A stretch of 64,000 nucleotides of DNA, taken from the NCBI RefSeq assembly GCF_900113285.1, contig NZ_FOOT01000002.1:124001-188000 (forward strand), given 5' to 3'. The notes under the pieces are model-generated. The model was given only the letters and a program-made list of their open reading frames with translations, did not search any database and had not been told where the DNA came from. Both the position numbers and the translations under genes were made by a program. Of the stretch, positions 51,291 through 59,816 are shown one piece after another. The stretch is from Pontibacter chinhatensis. Its GTDB lineage: Bacteria > Bacteroidota > Bacteroidia > Cytophagales > Hymenobacteraceae. Every line of letters begins with the position of its first letter. Within the stretch, counting starts at the first letter, position 1.

Positions 51291-51324
51291 AAAAAAAGCC
51301 CGCCAGGTCGCTACCCGGCAGGTT
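51291..51324 (-). terminator. Terminator of the DUF3267 gene
   Basis: On the minus strand, a GC-rich stem (AACCTGCCGGGT / ACCTGGCGGGC) with loop AGCG is followed by a run of seven T. It lies between the DUF3267 gene and the S10 peptidase gene, so the two are separate units. Confidence 0.75.
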
Positions 51325-51385
51325 GAATCTACAATATAGAAAAAAATAGATGTTATAACCTCTCTAACCGATATCAAAGTATAAA

Positions 51386-52000
51386 CTATACTTTCTCTTG
51401 CCTTAGGTAGAGGAAGCAGCCGATTTTCTCCGGGTGGTCCTGCACCAGGTCCGTAGCCTTGGCGCGGCGCAACATCCAGAGCACGAGCAAATCGCCGGAG
51501 GCGGCAATAGAGAAAAATAGCCCGAAGAGGAACAGCAGCAAATTACCCGTAACCATACCCGCCAGGGCCGGCAGCAGCCCCATCACCAGTCCGGGCATAA
51601 TTCCCCCTAACACGTAAGCCCGTAGCGGCAGCATTTCCTGGCAGTGGCAGTAGGGTGTAAGTGCTTTCCAGTGCACGCCATACTTAATCGACTTGACCCC
51701 GTTCTGGCAGAACACCGCCCAGGTAAGGCCGTGCAGCAGCTCGTGCACCACCGCGCCCAGCACAAACACCAGTAGCATCAGGAAAGGGTAAACCAGCACC
51801 AGCGTGCCCTGCTTTAGTACAAAGTTTTCTATAGCCTGAAAGCTGAACTGCTCCTGCCACAGCAGCACATAAGGCACCAGGTACAGCACCAGGATGGGCA
51901 GCATGAACACCAGCGCCTTTACGTTGGCCTCGGCGGCCGTCATCGTCAGTTCCGACTTCGCGTACTGGGCCCCGTTCTGTAAGTATACTTCTGAATTCAC
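51386..52000 (-). CDS. DUF3267 family integral membrane metallopeptidase-like protein
   Basis: A 204-residue membrane protein with about four helices. The zinc motif HELLH in AVVHELLHGLTW lies at the end of the second helix, and YGVHWKALTPYCHC recalls the DUF3267 pattern. DUF3267 proteins resemble site-2 protease-type membrane metallopeptidases but have no known substrates. The N-terminus is acidic and cytosolic. It is a single gene between a GH5 gene upstream and a terminator downstream. Family confident; activity inferred. Confidence 0.88.
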   Translation of the reverse strand: MNSEVYLQNGAQYAKSELTMTAAEANVKALVFMLPILVLYLVPYVLLWQEQFSFQAIENFVLKQGTLVLVYPFLMLLVFVLGAVVHELLHGLTWAVFCQNGVKSIKYGVHWKALTPYCHCQEMLPLRAYVLGGIMPGLVMGLLPALAGMVTGNLLLFLFGLFFSIAASGDLLVLWMLRRAKATDLVQDHPEKIGCFLYLRQEKV

Positions 52001-52048
52001 TTTTTATTTTGATGTTACGGCAGTAGGAAAACTCCCACCGCTTCCCTA

Positions 52049-53839
52049 TTATCTTCTGGTTTTCTGGCGGGTGCTTTTCCCTTTGCCGGCGCTCTCAAAA
52101 CGGATGGTGTCGAGGTTGAAGCTGCCGCCATCGGCCTGTACCCGGAGCACATTCCGGCCCTTTACCAGCGGCACCTTGGTTAGCCGGATGGCTTGCCAAT
52201 TCTCAGCCCCGCCGGTATTTGGCACCACTGCAGCGGCAGCAGCCACAGCCCCGTTATTCCAAAGAGAAACTTTCCCACCATCCGTGTCAGATGACACCTG
52301 CAGCACAAGGTTATAAGCACCTTTTGCAGGTACCTCCAACGTATACTGCAACCACTCCCCCGCCTCGAAACTGCTCACATAGAAGCCGCTTTCCCCTGCT
52401 TCAATATCTACACCGTCGTTGCGGTACACATGCCCTTTGTTCCAGGGGGTGCGCGGGCCGCCGGTAGAAATGTAATAATTGGCCGTGTCCTTATCGAAGT
52501 AGGCAAAACCGTTGCGGCCCAGGTCGTAATCAACAGCTTTTACGGTAGTGCCAGCAGCAACCTGGTGCGCTTTAAAAGGCTTCGTTTCCGTCGTTTGCAC
52601 CTGGCGGAACATGGCGTCTACCACATCTTGATGATAGAGGCAGTTCTCCAACTTCGTGTTCTCGGCCTGTTGCATCAGGGCCTGGTAGGCTTCGGTAGCG
52701 GTCGGTTTAGGCCCCTTGTTTTTCCAGTAATCCAGGATACGCTGGTAACCCGGGTCTACTTTCACCTCCAGCGGATTGTTGAAGCCCATCTTTTTCAGGG
52801 GCCACCAGCACCAGCCAATGCCGTTACGCTCCACCAGGCTGATGGCCTGCGTGAACCATACATTGGAGTTCTCGCCGGTTTCGCCCAGCCAGACCGGCAC
52901 ACTATACTTGTCGCGGTGGTCCAGCCAGCCCTGTATGGCCGCCTGGTCGTTGTAGTTCCAGTACTTATGAAAACTCAGCACCGTGTTATCGTCCCAGGTG
53001 GGCAGCACGCCTCTGTAGTTATTGCCCCAGCAGTTGCCCTCTATCACTATCATGTGTTTCTGGTCTACCTCCCGAATGGCTTTCGTGATATCCATCATCA
53101 GCTTCCGGAGCGGTGCGTTCTGCTCTTCATTGCAGCCGTTCTTATCTTCGGGGTTGGTGAATCCCCAGTTTGGCTCATTGATGATGTCGTAGGCACCCAG
53201 CCAGGGCTCATCGGCATAGCGCTCGGCCAGTTTGCGCCACAGCGCCACTGTTTTCTGCTGGTTCTCCTCGCTCTCCCACAAAGAAGGCTTGCTGGGGTCG
53301 CGGTCGGAGATGTTGAGGTCGTTGCCCTGCCCGCCGGGGGCTGCGTGCAGGTCCAGGATGAGGTACATGTTGTTGGCCTTGCACCAGGCCAGCAGGCTGT
53401 CTGTCATGGCAAAGCCCTTCTCCAGCCAGGTGTTTTGCCCCTTTACGGGCTCCTGCTCCACCGGCAGGGTATACAGGTTGTAGTGCATGGCCAGGCGCAC
53501 GGAGTTAAAGCCCCAGGCCGCCATGGAGTCCACATCTATCCTGCGGGTATGGTTGGCGAGCCAGGCAGTGTAAAACTCCTCTGTTTTCTCCGGCCCTATC
53601 AGTTCCTGTATCTTTGCCCTGAGCACGTGCTGCTGCCCGGCCACATCGCCTGTACGCATCATGTAGCCCTCCTGCAGCATCCAGCCGCCCAGGCCCATGC
53701 CGCGCAGGAGCACCTCTTCTCCCCGCTCGTTTACAATTTTTGTCCCTTGTGTTTTCAGAAAGCCTTGGCTATAAGCCGTTGTCGTGGCTAAGCAGCAGAA
53801 GGTGGCCCATAAAGTGAGTTTGAGTAGTGTTTTTATCAT
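52049..53839 (-). CDS. Secreted glycoside hydrolase family 5 with C-terminal CBM6-like domain
   Basis: About 596 residues from MIKTLLKLTLWATFCCLATT, with a signal peptide cut after AYS. The GH5 barrel has the acid/base Glu222 in YDIINEPNW and nucleophile Glu320 in VWLGETGENS, with the substrate His in LDLHAAPGG. The C-terminal ~130 residues (EAGEWLQYTLEVPAKGAYNL, NVLRVQADGGSFNLDTIRFE) form a CBM6-type beta-sandwich. It would hydrolyse a beta-1,4- or beta-1,3-linked glucan or mannan outside the cell. No polysaccharide utilisation locus is adjacent, so it may act alone. The start is set at 53839, dropping a 22-residue leader. Confidence 0.9.
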   Translation of the reverse strand: MIKTLLKLTLWATFCCLATTTAYSQGFLKTQGTKIVNERGEEVLLRGMGLGGWMLQEGYMMRTGDVAGQQHVLRAKIQELIGPEKTEEFYTAWLANHTRRIDVDSMAAWGFNSVRLAMHYNLYTLPVEQEPVKGQNTWLEKGFAMTDSLLAWCKANNMYLILDLHAAPGGQGNDLNISDRDPSKPSLWESEENQQKTVALWRKLAERYADEPWLGAYDIINEPNWGFTNPEDKNGCNEEQNAPLRKLMMDITKAIREVDQKHMIVIEGNCWGNNYRGVLPTWDDNTVLSFHKYWNYNDQAAIQGWLDHRDKYSVPVWLGETGENSNVWFTQAISLVERNGIGWCWWPLKKMGFNNPLEVKVDPGYQRILDYWKNKGPKPTATEAYQALMQQAENTKLENCLYHQDVVDAMFRQVQTTETKPFKAHQVAAGTTVKAVDYDLGRNGFAYFDKDTANYYISTGGPRTPWNKGHVYRNDGVDIEAGESGFYVSSFEAGEWLQYTLEVPAKGAYNLVLQVSSDTDGGKVSLWNNGAVAAAAAVVPNTGGAENWQAIRLTKVPLVKGRNVLRVQADGGSFNLDTIRFESAGKGKSTRQKTRR

Positions 53840-53950
53840 CTGGCTTGCAGGGAAGGTTAGAAAAGTATACCGGATTATGCTCTTAATATAGTATAGCCCT
53901 GGCATTAAAAGAAATATTTTCCTGCAAATCAGTCTGTGTTTCTTCCTATG

Positions 53951-54583
53951 CTATACCAGTTCCTGTAGTTCCGTCAGGGCGTCTATACTTGGCACCTCTG
54001 CCTGCACTTTTCCAAAGCCATAGCGGGCAAGCATAAAAGGCACTCCTGCCTGCACGCTGGCTGCGTAATCGCCTTGGGTATCGCCGATGTACACAGGCCG
54101 CTGCAGGTTGTGGCGTTGCACTACGGCCCTGATGTTCTCGCTCTTGGGCAGGCTTTGGTCGCCGTAGCAGGCAATGTCGGTGAAGTAGGATTGCAAGTCG
54201 TAGTACTGCAGAAAGGTTTCGATGTAGCCACTCTGGCAGTTGCTCACAATGAAGAGGTTATATGTTGGCTGCAGGAGCTCGAGCGTTTCCTGCAGCTGCG
54301 GGTATAGCTCACCGCCCCGTTCCTGCAGGTACGCCAGTTCCAGCCTGGCCGCCGTGTGCTGCAGCTGCTCCCGCTGCTCCAGGTTCAGGTCCGGAAAAAG
54401 TTTGTGGTAGATTTCATCGTAGGGCATGCCGGCAATGTTGCGGATGTCCTGCCGGGTGAGTTGCAGGTCTACAAAATCAAATTGCGAGGAGGCATCGTTC
54501 CAGGCATCGGCGATGGTTTGGGTAGAATCCCAGAGGGTGCCGTCCAGGTCAAAAATAAGGCCGTCGTAGCGGGTGTATGGCAT
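53951..54583 (-). CDS. HAD-superfamily hydrolase, phosphoglycolate phosphatase-like
   Basis: A 210-residue HAD phosphatase. Motif I is DGLIFDLDGTLWDS (nucleophile D12, acid D14), motif II is LFIVSNCQSG, and motif IV is YIGDTQGDYAAS. A four-helix cap (from about residue 20 to 85) fits the Gph/beta-phosphoglucomutase subfamily. It dephosphorylates a small molecule such as phosphoglycolate or a sugar phosphate. It is a single gene with a -7 promoter element 23 bases upstream. Subfamily assignment is tentative. Confidence 0.9.
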   Translation of the reverse strand: MPYTRYDGLIFDLDGTLWDSTQTIADAWNDASSQFDFVDLQLTRQDIRNIAGMPYDEIYHKLFPDLNLEQREQLQHTAARLELAYLQERGGELYPQLQETLELLQPTYNLFIVSNCQSGYIETFLQYYDLQSYFTDIACYGDQSLPKSENIRAVVQRHNLQRPVYIGDTQGDYAASVQAGVPFMLARYGFGKVQAEVPSIDALTELQELV

Positions 54584-54605
54584 GCGTAAAGCTAAGGGTA
54601 TAGGG

Positions 54606-54613
54606 CAAAGGTA
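54606..54613 (-). promoter_or_regulatory. Bacteroidota -7 element of the HAD hydrolase gene
   Basis: CAAAGGTA on the plus strand is TACCTTTG on the minus strand, matching TAnnTTTG, and lies 23 bases upstream of the ATG. Confidence 0.5.
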
Positions 54614-54698
54614 AGGCTTTTGCCAGGGAAGTATAGCCAGTCACTTCTAAAATGGCGCGTTTATACTTCCCTGCCCTATTTTATACTTCTTTGCAGCC

Positions 54699-55385
54699 TT
54701 ATTTAAGCGAGTTGTAGTAGTTAACGATGGCCATAAGGTGATGCGGCTTCTCGTAGGTCAGGCGTTTCTCGTTTATATACTTCCTCACCTCTCTTGCTTT
54801 GTTACCGAACAGCCTGTTCAGGTCCCGCTTCACATTCCGCAGCGTGACAATCTCTCCGTCCGGAAGCTCAATGTAATACAGCGGCTTAATGTACTCCACC
54901 CATTCGCTGCCCGGCACATAGTTCTCCGAGGTATACAGATGGGTACTGGCGTACATGGGTGAGGTTGGGGACATGTCTTTCCGCAGGTACTCCTCCCGCA
55001 TGATTAGTTTAAGGGTACCCTGGTTGAGTTGCTCAAAGAAGGTCGGCTTCTTAAAATCAGTGTAATCGCGGCCAAGGTTCCACATGAGCGAAAGGAAAGT
55101 ATAGGCCCGGCCACTGGGTTCTTCCTGGGCCACAAAATATTGGACGTTTACAGGAGCGTACAGGCTCTTGCTTCCGTCGTCATGAAGCACGCTCACAATA
55201 TCTTCGGTGCGGTAAAAGGTGATGGGCCCATAGATCGTGTCCCCCGAAACGAGTACAACTTTGCCCGAGGGCCATTCCTGCACATCTATACTTGGCCGGT
55301 ACTGCGCATGTGCTGCTGTAGGCGGTAAGCAAAACAATAGTAAAAGGAAAGAGAATAGGGCAAGTAATAAAGTATGGTTTTTCAT
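54699..55385 (-). CDS. Exported protein of unknown function
   Basis: About 229 residues from MKNHTLLLALFSFLLLLFCL, with a signal peptide cut after AHA. The mature part is beta-rich at first (GKVVLVSGDTIYGPITFYRT, a pattern seen in several Cytophagales secreted proteins) and helical near the C-terminus (LNRLFGNKAREVRKYINEKR). It is probably periplasmic. No domain or partner gene suggests a function. The shorter start at 55385 is chosen over a 12-residue longer frame because it begins with a proper signal peptide. Confidence 0.72.
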   Translation of the reverse strand: MKNHTLLLALFSFLLLLFCLPPTAAHAQYRPSIDVQEWPSGKVVLVSGDTIYGPITFYRTEDIVSVLHDDGSKSLYAPVNVQYFVAQEEPSGRAYTFLSLMWNLGRDYTDFKKPTFFEQLNQGTLKLIMREEYLRKDMSPTSPMYASTHLYTSENYVPGSEWVEYIKPLYYIELPDGEIVTLRNVKRDLNRLFGNKAREVRKYINEKRLTYEKPHHLMAIVNYYNSLK

Positions 55386-55533
55386 AGATTCAGGCAGTAG
55401 TTTAAAGTCATTTAGATGCAAAAATCAGCATTCAACATCACGATTACACCCTCACTAGCAATCACTTATACTTTTTGTATGATTTTCAGAGTGAAAGGTT
55501 GCCGGATTGCCTTACTCAAACTACCCCGAGACT

Positions 55534-55578
55534 AAAAAAACCTGCCCGGGCAGCCATTCGTGCTACCCGGGCAGGTTT
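55534..55578 (-). terminator. Terminator of ribBA
   Basis: A 13-bp stem AAACCTGCCCGGG / CCCGGGCAGGTTT. On the minus strand it is followed by a run of seven T, 29 bases past the ribBA stop. Confidence 0.85.
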
Positions 55579-55606
55579 CTTATCAAGCATAAATCTATAC
55601 TACAAT

Positions 55607-56854
55607 TTATTTATCAATCGTCATGTTCTTCAGGATCAGGTGGCCCAGCTTGTCGCGCTTGGTAGTCAGGTACTTCTGGTTGTGCTCGTTTGGCATTACC
55701 TCAATCGGCACGCGCTCCACCACTTCCAGGCCATAGCCCATCAGGCCGGTGCGCTTACGCGGGTTATTCGAGATCAGGCGCATTTTGGTAACGCCCAGGT
55801 CGCGCAGGATCTGTGCCCCCACCCCATAGTCGCGCTCATCCATGCCAAAGCCAAGCTCCAGGTTGGCCTCCACGGTGTCCAGGCCCTGCTCCTGCAGCTT
55901 GTAGGCTTTGAGCTTGTTCAAGAGCCCGATGCCGCGGCCTTCCTGGTTCATGTACACAATCACGCCCCTGCCCTCACGCTCTACCATGCGCATGGCCTCA
56001 TGCAGCTGTGGTCCGCAATCGCAGCGGCAAGAGCCAAAGATATCGCCGGTAACGCAGGAAGAGTGCACGCGCACGAGCACAGGCTCGCCTTCTTCCCAGG
56101 TTCCTTTTACCAAGGCCAGGTGCTTGGCGCCGTTGCTGCGCTGGGTAAAGGCATACAGGTCGAACAGGCCATAGTCCGTCGGCATCTGCACCACAATCTC
56201 GCGGGTAATCAGGCTTTCCTTCTTCAGGCGGTACGCGATGAGGTCTTTAATGGAGATGAGCTTGAGGTTGAAGCGCTCGGCCACCTTTACCAGGTCCGGC
56301 ACGCGGGCCATGGAGCCGTCCTCGTTCATGATCTCGACCAGCACCCCGGCAGGCGCCAATCCGGCCAGGCGAGCCAGGTCCACGGCAGCCTCTGTGTGGC
56401 CGGCACGGCGCAGTACGCCTTCTTTCTTAGCTTTGAGCGGGAAAATGTGCCCCGGCTTACCCAACGATTCGGGATCGGTATTCGGATCGACAAGTGCCTG
56501 TATGGTTTTGGCGCGGTCAGAGGCGGAGATGCCTGTGGTACAGCCATGCCCAATCAGGTCTACCGACACGGTGAAAGGCGTGGCATGCAGGGCCGTGTTG
56601 CGGCCTACCATCAGTTCCAGCCCCAGTTCGTCGCAGCGCTCTTCGGTGAGCGGCGCGCAGATAAGACCCCGGCCGTGGGTGGCCATAAAGTTGACGATCT
56701 CGGGGGTAATCTTTTCCGCAGCGCAAACAAAATCGCCCTCGTTCTCGCGATCGTCGTCGTCCACCACAATCACCACCTTGCCCTGGCGTATGTCCTCAAT
56801 AGCAGACTCGATGCTGTCAAGGGGCCTGATATCACCCGTTGTATTGGTTTCCAT
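55607..56854 (-). CDS. ribBA: Bifunctional DHBP synthase / GTP cyclohydrolase II (RibBA)
   Basis: A 415-residue two-domain riboflavin enzyme. The N-terminal RibB domain (to about residue 215) has [12 protein letters not shown] and [15 protein letters not shown] for making 3,4-dihydroxy-2-butanone 4-phosphate. The C-terminal RibA domain has the zinc cysteines in [16 protein letters not shown] and the active-site segment [10 protein letters not shown]. Together they supply both branches of riboflavin synthesis from ribulose 5-phosphate and GTP. The gene is single and closed by a strong terminator. I see no FMN riboswitch in the short leader. Confidence 0.97.
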   Translation of the reverse strand: METNTTGDIRPLDSIESAIEDIRQGKVVIVVDDDDRENEGDFVCAAEKITPEIVNFMATHGRGLICAPLTEERCDELGLELMVGRNTALHATPFTVSVDLIGHGCTTGISASDRAKTIQALVDPNTDPESLGKPGHIFPLKAKKEGVLRRAGHTEAAVDLARLAGLAPAGVLVEIMNEDGSMARVPDLVKVAERFNLKLISIKDLIAYRLKKESLITREIVVQMPTDYGLFDLYAFTQRSNGAKHLALVKGTWEEGEPVLVRVHSSCVTGDIFGSCRCDCGPQLHEAMRMVEREGRGVIVYMNQEGRGIGLLNKLKAYKLQEQGLDTVEANLELGFGMDERDYGVGAQILRDLGVTKMRLISNNPRKRTGLMGYGLEVVERVPIEVMPNEHNQKYLTTKRDKLGHLILKNMTIDK

Positions 56855-56916
56855 ATATTCTACTTTATTGCCCGCCCCGAAAGGGTGCAGGACTGTTAAT
56901 CTGTCTTAAAGCCGTA

Positions 56917-56924
56917 CAAAAATA
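56917..56924 (-). promoter_or_regulatory. Possible -7 element of ribBA
   Basis: CAAAAATA on the plus strand reads TATTTTTG on the minus strand, a TAnnTTTG match about 63 bases before the ribBA ATG. No well-spaced -33 box was found. Confidence 0.4.
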
Positions 56925-57077
56925 TAAAGATTATCCTTCAATCCGGCTATTTTAATGGATAACAGTTTTGGGTGGGAATTAGTTGAGGTCGGTGGGGATT
57001 TCAGGTTGAGATGCTACCGGGAATGGCAGCAAGTGCCGGCAGCAGGTTATCCTGCCGGGCACGGGGGTTGGGCAGCG

Positions 57078-58991
57078 CTAAAACACCACTATCCCCAGCA
57101 TGTCGCCGATCTGCTTGTGCAGCTTCTTCAGGTTCATGACGGCCACCAGGCGGTTTACCTGTTCCTGCGGGTCGGTTACCAGCTTCAGTTTCTGGGTCTC
57201 CTCGTCTATCATCAGTTTCAGGTACACGAACTTGAGGCGGAGTACGGCGCGCTCCGTGCCGTAGGGCAGCAGGTCCGTTTCATGGGGAACAAAGATCTGG
57301 TGCGTGGCCCAGTTCGGGCTCAGCTCATAGGGGTCGGAGAGCAGGTGAATGGCTTCCGTGCGAATCTGCTCATCGGGATAGTTGATAAAATCCTCTGCCA
57401 CCGGCACGGCACCCTGGTTCAGCTTGTCAGATACCACATCCACGAAGCGCTTGTAGAGCGGCGAGCGGAACTCAATGTCTTCGAGCTGCTCGAGCATGTA
57501 CTGGCAGGTTGTCAGGCCATCTTCAAGCAGTCGGTCGGGGTAGTTGAGCAGCATGCGCACAATCTCCCGCTCGTAGCGCTGCAGCACATCGGCATCGGAG
57601 GCAGGCTTTTCCGGCTCCTCTTCTGGTGCTGGCGGCGCATAATCCAGCTCCGGGCTGCCGGTTTTGTGCTGTTGCTGCCGCCCCTGCAGGTGCAGTTTGT
57701 TATACTCTGATATGAGCACCTGCTCGTCGATGTCGAAAATAAGGCTGCAGCTGCGGAAAAACACCGTGCGCTTGATTGCATCTGGTATTTTAGAGATGGA
57801 GGCCACGATCTCCTTGATGGCCTCGGCTTTTTTTACCGGGTTGCCAGCCGCTTCCTCGGCGTAAAGGCTGGTTTTAAAAGAGATAAAATCCTGGGCATGC
57901 TCCTGCAGGTAGGCCTTAAAGGCCGTGTCGCCTACTTTCTGAATGTAGGAATCCGGGTCTTCTCCCCCCGGAAAGGTGACCACGTTCACGTTCAGGCCCT
58001 GCTCCAGAATCAGATCGATACCACGCAAAGAGGCTTTTATACCAGCCGCGTCGCCGTCGTAGAGGACGGTGATGTTCTGGGTATAACGTGAGATGAGCTT
58101 TATCTGTCCTTCGGTGAGCGAAGTTCCGGAAGAGGACACCACGTTCTCGATACCGCCCTGGTGCAGCGAAAGCACGTCCAAGTAGCCCTCCACCATGTAG
58201 CACATGTCCTGCATGCGCATCGCCTGCTTTGCCTGAAACAAACCGTAGAGCACGTTGCTCTTGTGGTAAATCTCAGACTCAGGGGAGTTAAGGTATTTGG
58301 GGCTTTTCTTGTCGTTGGATTTGAGGGTACGGGCGCCAAAACCCACCACACGCCCAGACACGTTGTGGATCGGGAACATCACGCGGCCCCGGAAGCGGTC
58401 ATACTTCTTGCCATCCTCCCGCGCAATCGTCAGGCCCGTGGCTTCGAGGTACTGCTGCTTATAGCCCGCCTTCAGCGCCGTGTCGGTCAGATCGGTCCAC
58501 TCATCCAAACTATAACCCAGTTCGAACTTTTTAACCGTGGCAGCGCTCAGGCCGCGTTGCTTTAAATAGGACTGGCCAATCGACCCCTGCTCATGCCCGT
58601 GCAGGCGCTGCACGTAATGCTTGGCGGCAAAATCCGACACAATAAACAGGCTGTCGCGCTCACTCTGCTCCTTGGCATACTCCGGGTCGTGCTGCTCCTC
58701 GGGTACCTCAATCTGATACTTCTTGGCCAGGTACTTAATCGCCTCTGGGAAACTAGTGCCCTCGATGTCCATAATGAACTGCACCGAGTTACCCGCCTTG
58801 CCGCAACCGAAGCACTTGTAAATGCCCTTGGCCGGGGAAACAGAGAAAGACGGGGATTTCTCGTGGTGGAAGGGGCAGCAGGCCCACATGTTCTGTCCCT
58901 TCTTCTTGAGCGACACAAAATCGCCCACCACCTCCGTAATATCGGCCTGGGCAATAACCTGGTCAACTATTTCTTTCGGGATGAGGGACAT
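57078..58991 (-). CDS. dnaG: DNA primase DnaG
   Basis: About 637 residues. The N-terminal CHC2 zinc finger (ACCPFHHEKSPSFSV and YKCFGCGKAGNSV), the catalytic core, and the TOPRIM domain (MVEGYLDVLSLHQGG, VLYDGDAAGIKAS, PGGEDPDSYI) are complete. The C-terminal helicase-binding region (about residues 450-637) is diverged, as is usual. DnaG makes RNA primers for replication. The ATG at 58991 is chosen over one two codons upstream. It is transcribed alone, with a repeat-rich region behind its promoter. Confidence 0.97.
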   Translation of the reverse strand: MSLIPKEIVDQVIAQADITEVVGDFVSLKKKGQNMWACCPFHHEKSPSFSVSPAKGIYKCFGCGKAGNSVQFIMDIEGTSFPEAIKYLAKKYQIEVPEEQHDPEYAKEQSERDSLFIVSDFAAKHYVQRLHGHEQGSIGQSYLKQRGLSAATVKKFELGYSLDEWTDLTDTALKAGYKQQYLEATGLTIAREDGKKYDRFRGRVMFPIHNVSGRVVGFGARTLKSNDKKSPKYLNSPESEIYHKSNVLYGLFQAKQAMRMQDMCYMVEGYLDVLSLHQGGIENVVSSSGTSLTEGQIKLISRYTQNITVLYDGDAAGIKASLRGIDLILEQGLNVNVVTFPGGEDPDSYIQKVGDTAFKAYLQEHAQDFISFKTSLYAEEAAGNPVKKAEAIKEIVASISKIPDAIKRTVFFRSCSLIFDIDEQVLISEYNKLHLQGRQQQHKTGSPELDYAPPAPEEEPEKPASDADVLQRYEREIVRMLLNYPDRLLEDGLTTCQYMLEQLEDIEFRSPLYKRFVDVVSDKLNQGAVPVAEDFINYPDEQIRTEAIHLLSDPYELSPNWATHQIFVPHETDLLPYGTERAVLRLKFVYLKLMIDEETQKLKLVTDPQEQVNRLVAVMNLKKLHKQIGDMLGIVVF

Positions 58992-59013
58992 GGGCAAACG
59001 TATTAGGGGATGA

Positions 59014-59021
59014 CAAAGATA
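59014..59021 (-). promoter_or_regulatory. Bacteroidota -7 element of dnaG
   Basis: CAAAGATA on the plus strand is TATCTTTG on the minus strand, a TAnnTTTG match 23 bases upstream of the ATG. Confidence 0.5.
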
Positions 59022-59783
59022 AGGGTTCTGTTGGATTTTAGTTACCTGATTTTTGCGTCCCGACTGGCCTGCAATGCCATACTTTATACTTCGGTTATAC
59101 TTTTATACTTGTACTATACTTTATATTATTGCTGGCGCGGGTTTATAACCCGTATCCTCCTATCTTCCCGGATTTGCACTCCGAGTAGCTTGGAAAGCCA
59201 TACTTTATACTTTGGCTATACTTTATGCTTCGGATATACATTCCATAGCTGCTGCATCCTTCCATTTGAGCTAAGCTATACTTTCAAACCGCCATTCATC
59301 CGCCAGTCTTACAACCAGCTTGTTGCATTTATACTTTGGTGCCCTCCCAGGCCGGGAGGCCTCGCCTTCGGGCATCGCGCTGTCTACATTTCCTTTGCTA
59401 CCCTTCGGTCGCAATTTCGCTGAAGAGAAACCGGAAATCTAGAAGGCGCTCCACCCAAAGGCTGGGAAGCATTCGATAGCTACTGCTGTCATCTCGACCT
59501 TCGGGAGAGATCTAAAGAGAATTCTAGCCAGATCTCTCGCCCTGCTCGAGATGACAGGGAAATGGCAAATATAAATTCCCTCCTGGGAGGGGTTAGAGGT
59601 GGGTTTATACTTTGTAGGGACTGGTCTCCACCTGTCCGCTCGAGAACTGGGGCTATAGAATTCATACTTTAGTACCAGTAATCACAGAGTTCCCCGCCTT
59701 GGCTAAGGAGGGGTTAGGGGTGGTTGGACCCGGCTCTACAAGCACAAAATCAATGTTTAGCATGTAAAGTATAGAGAAACCCT
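59022..59783. repeat. Second intergenic repeat mosaic, sister of the block at 3.4-4.1 kb
   Basis: No gene is visible. Between 59041 and 59340 there are eight TATACTT words. From 59190 on, the modules of the first block recur in the same order: GGAAAGCCATACTTTATACT, CCTCCCAGGCCGGGAGGC, TTCGGGCATCGCGCTG, CCCAAAGGCTGGGAA (about 59453-59468), an intact hairpin with 27-base arms at 59487-59513 and 59530-59556 (TGTCATCTCGA / CTCGAGATGACA ends), then two copies of the GGAGGGGTTAGGGGTGG module (59574-59608 and 59690-59730). The copies differ in detail, so they are old relative to each other. Confidence 0.78.
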
Positions 59784-59791
59784 TATTTTTG
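59784..59791 (+). promoter_or_regulatory. Bacteroidota -7 element of the mosaic protein gene
   Basis: TATTTTTG matches TAnnTTTG and lies 25 bases before the ATG at 59817. Confidence 0.5.
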
Positions 59792-59816
59792 ATCCCATAC
59801 TTCCATCCAACTCCCT

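Noticed and set aside
52430-53791. 453-residue plus-strand open frame opposite the GH5 gene
   Set aside because: The catalytic Glu motifs and the signal peptide are on the minus strand; the plus frame is a Val/His-rich shadow.
55475-56899. 474-residue plus-strand open frame opposite ribBA
   Set aside because: RibBA is unmistakable on the minus strand; the plus frame also crosses the terminator.
56855-56950. FMN riboswitch before ribBA
   Set aside because: The leader is short and I see none of the conserved RFN-element blocks.
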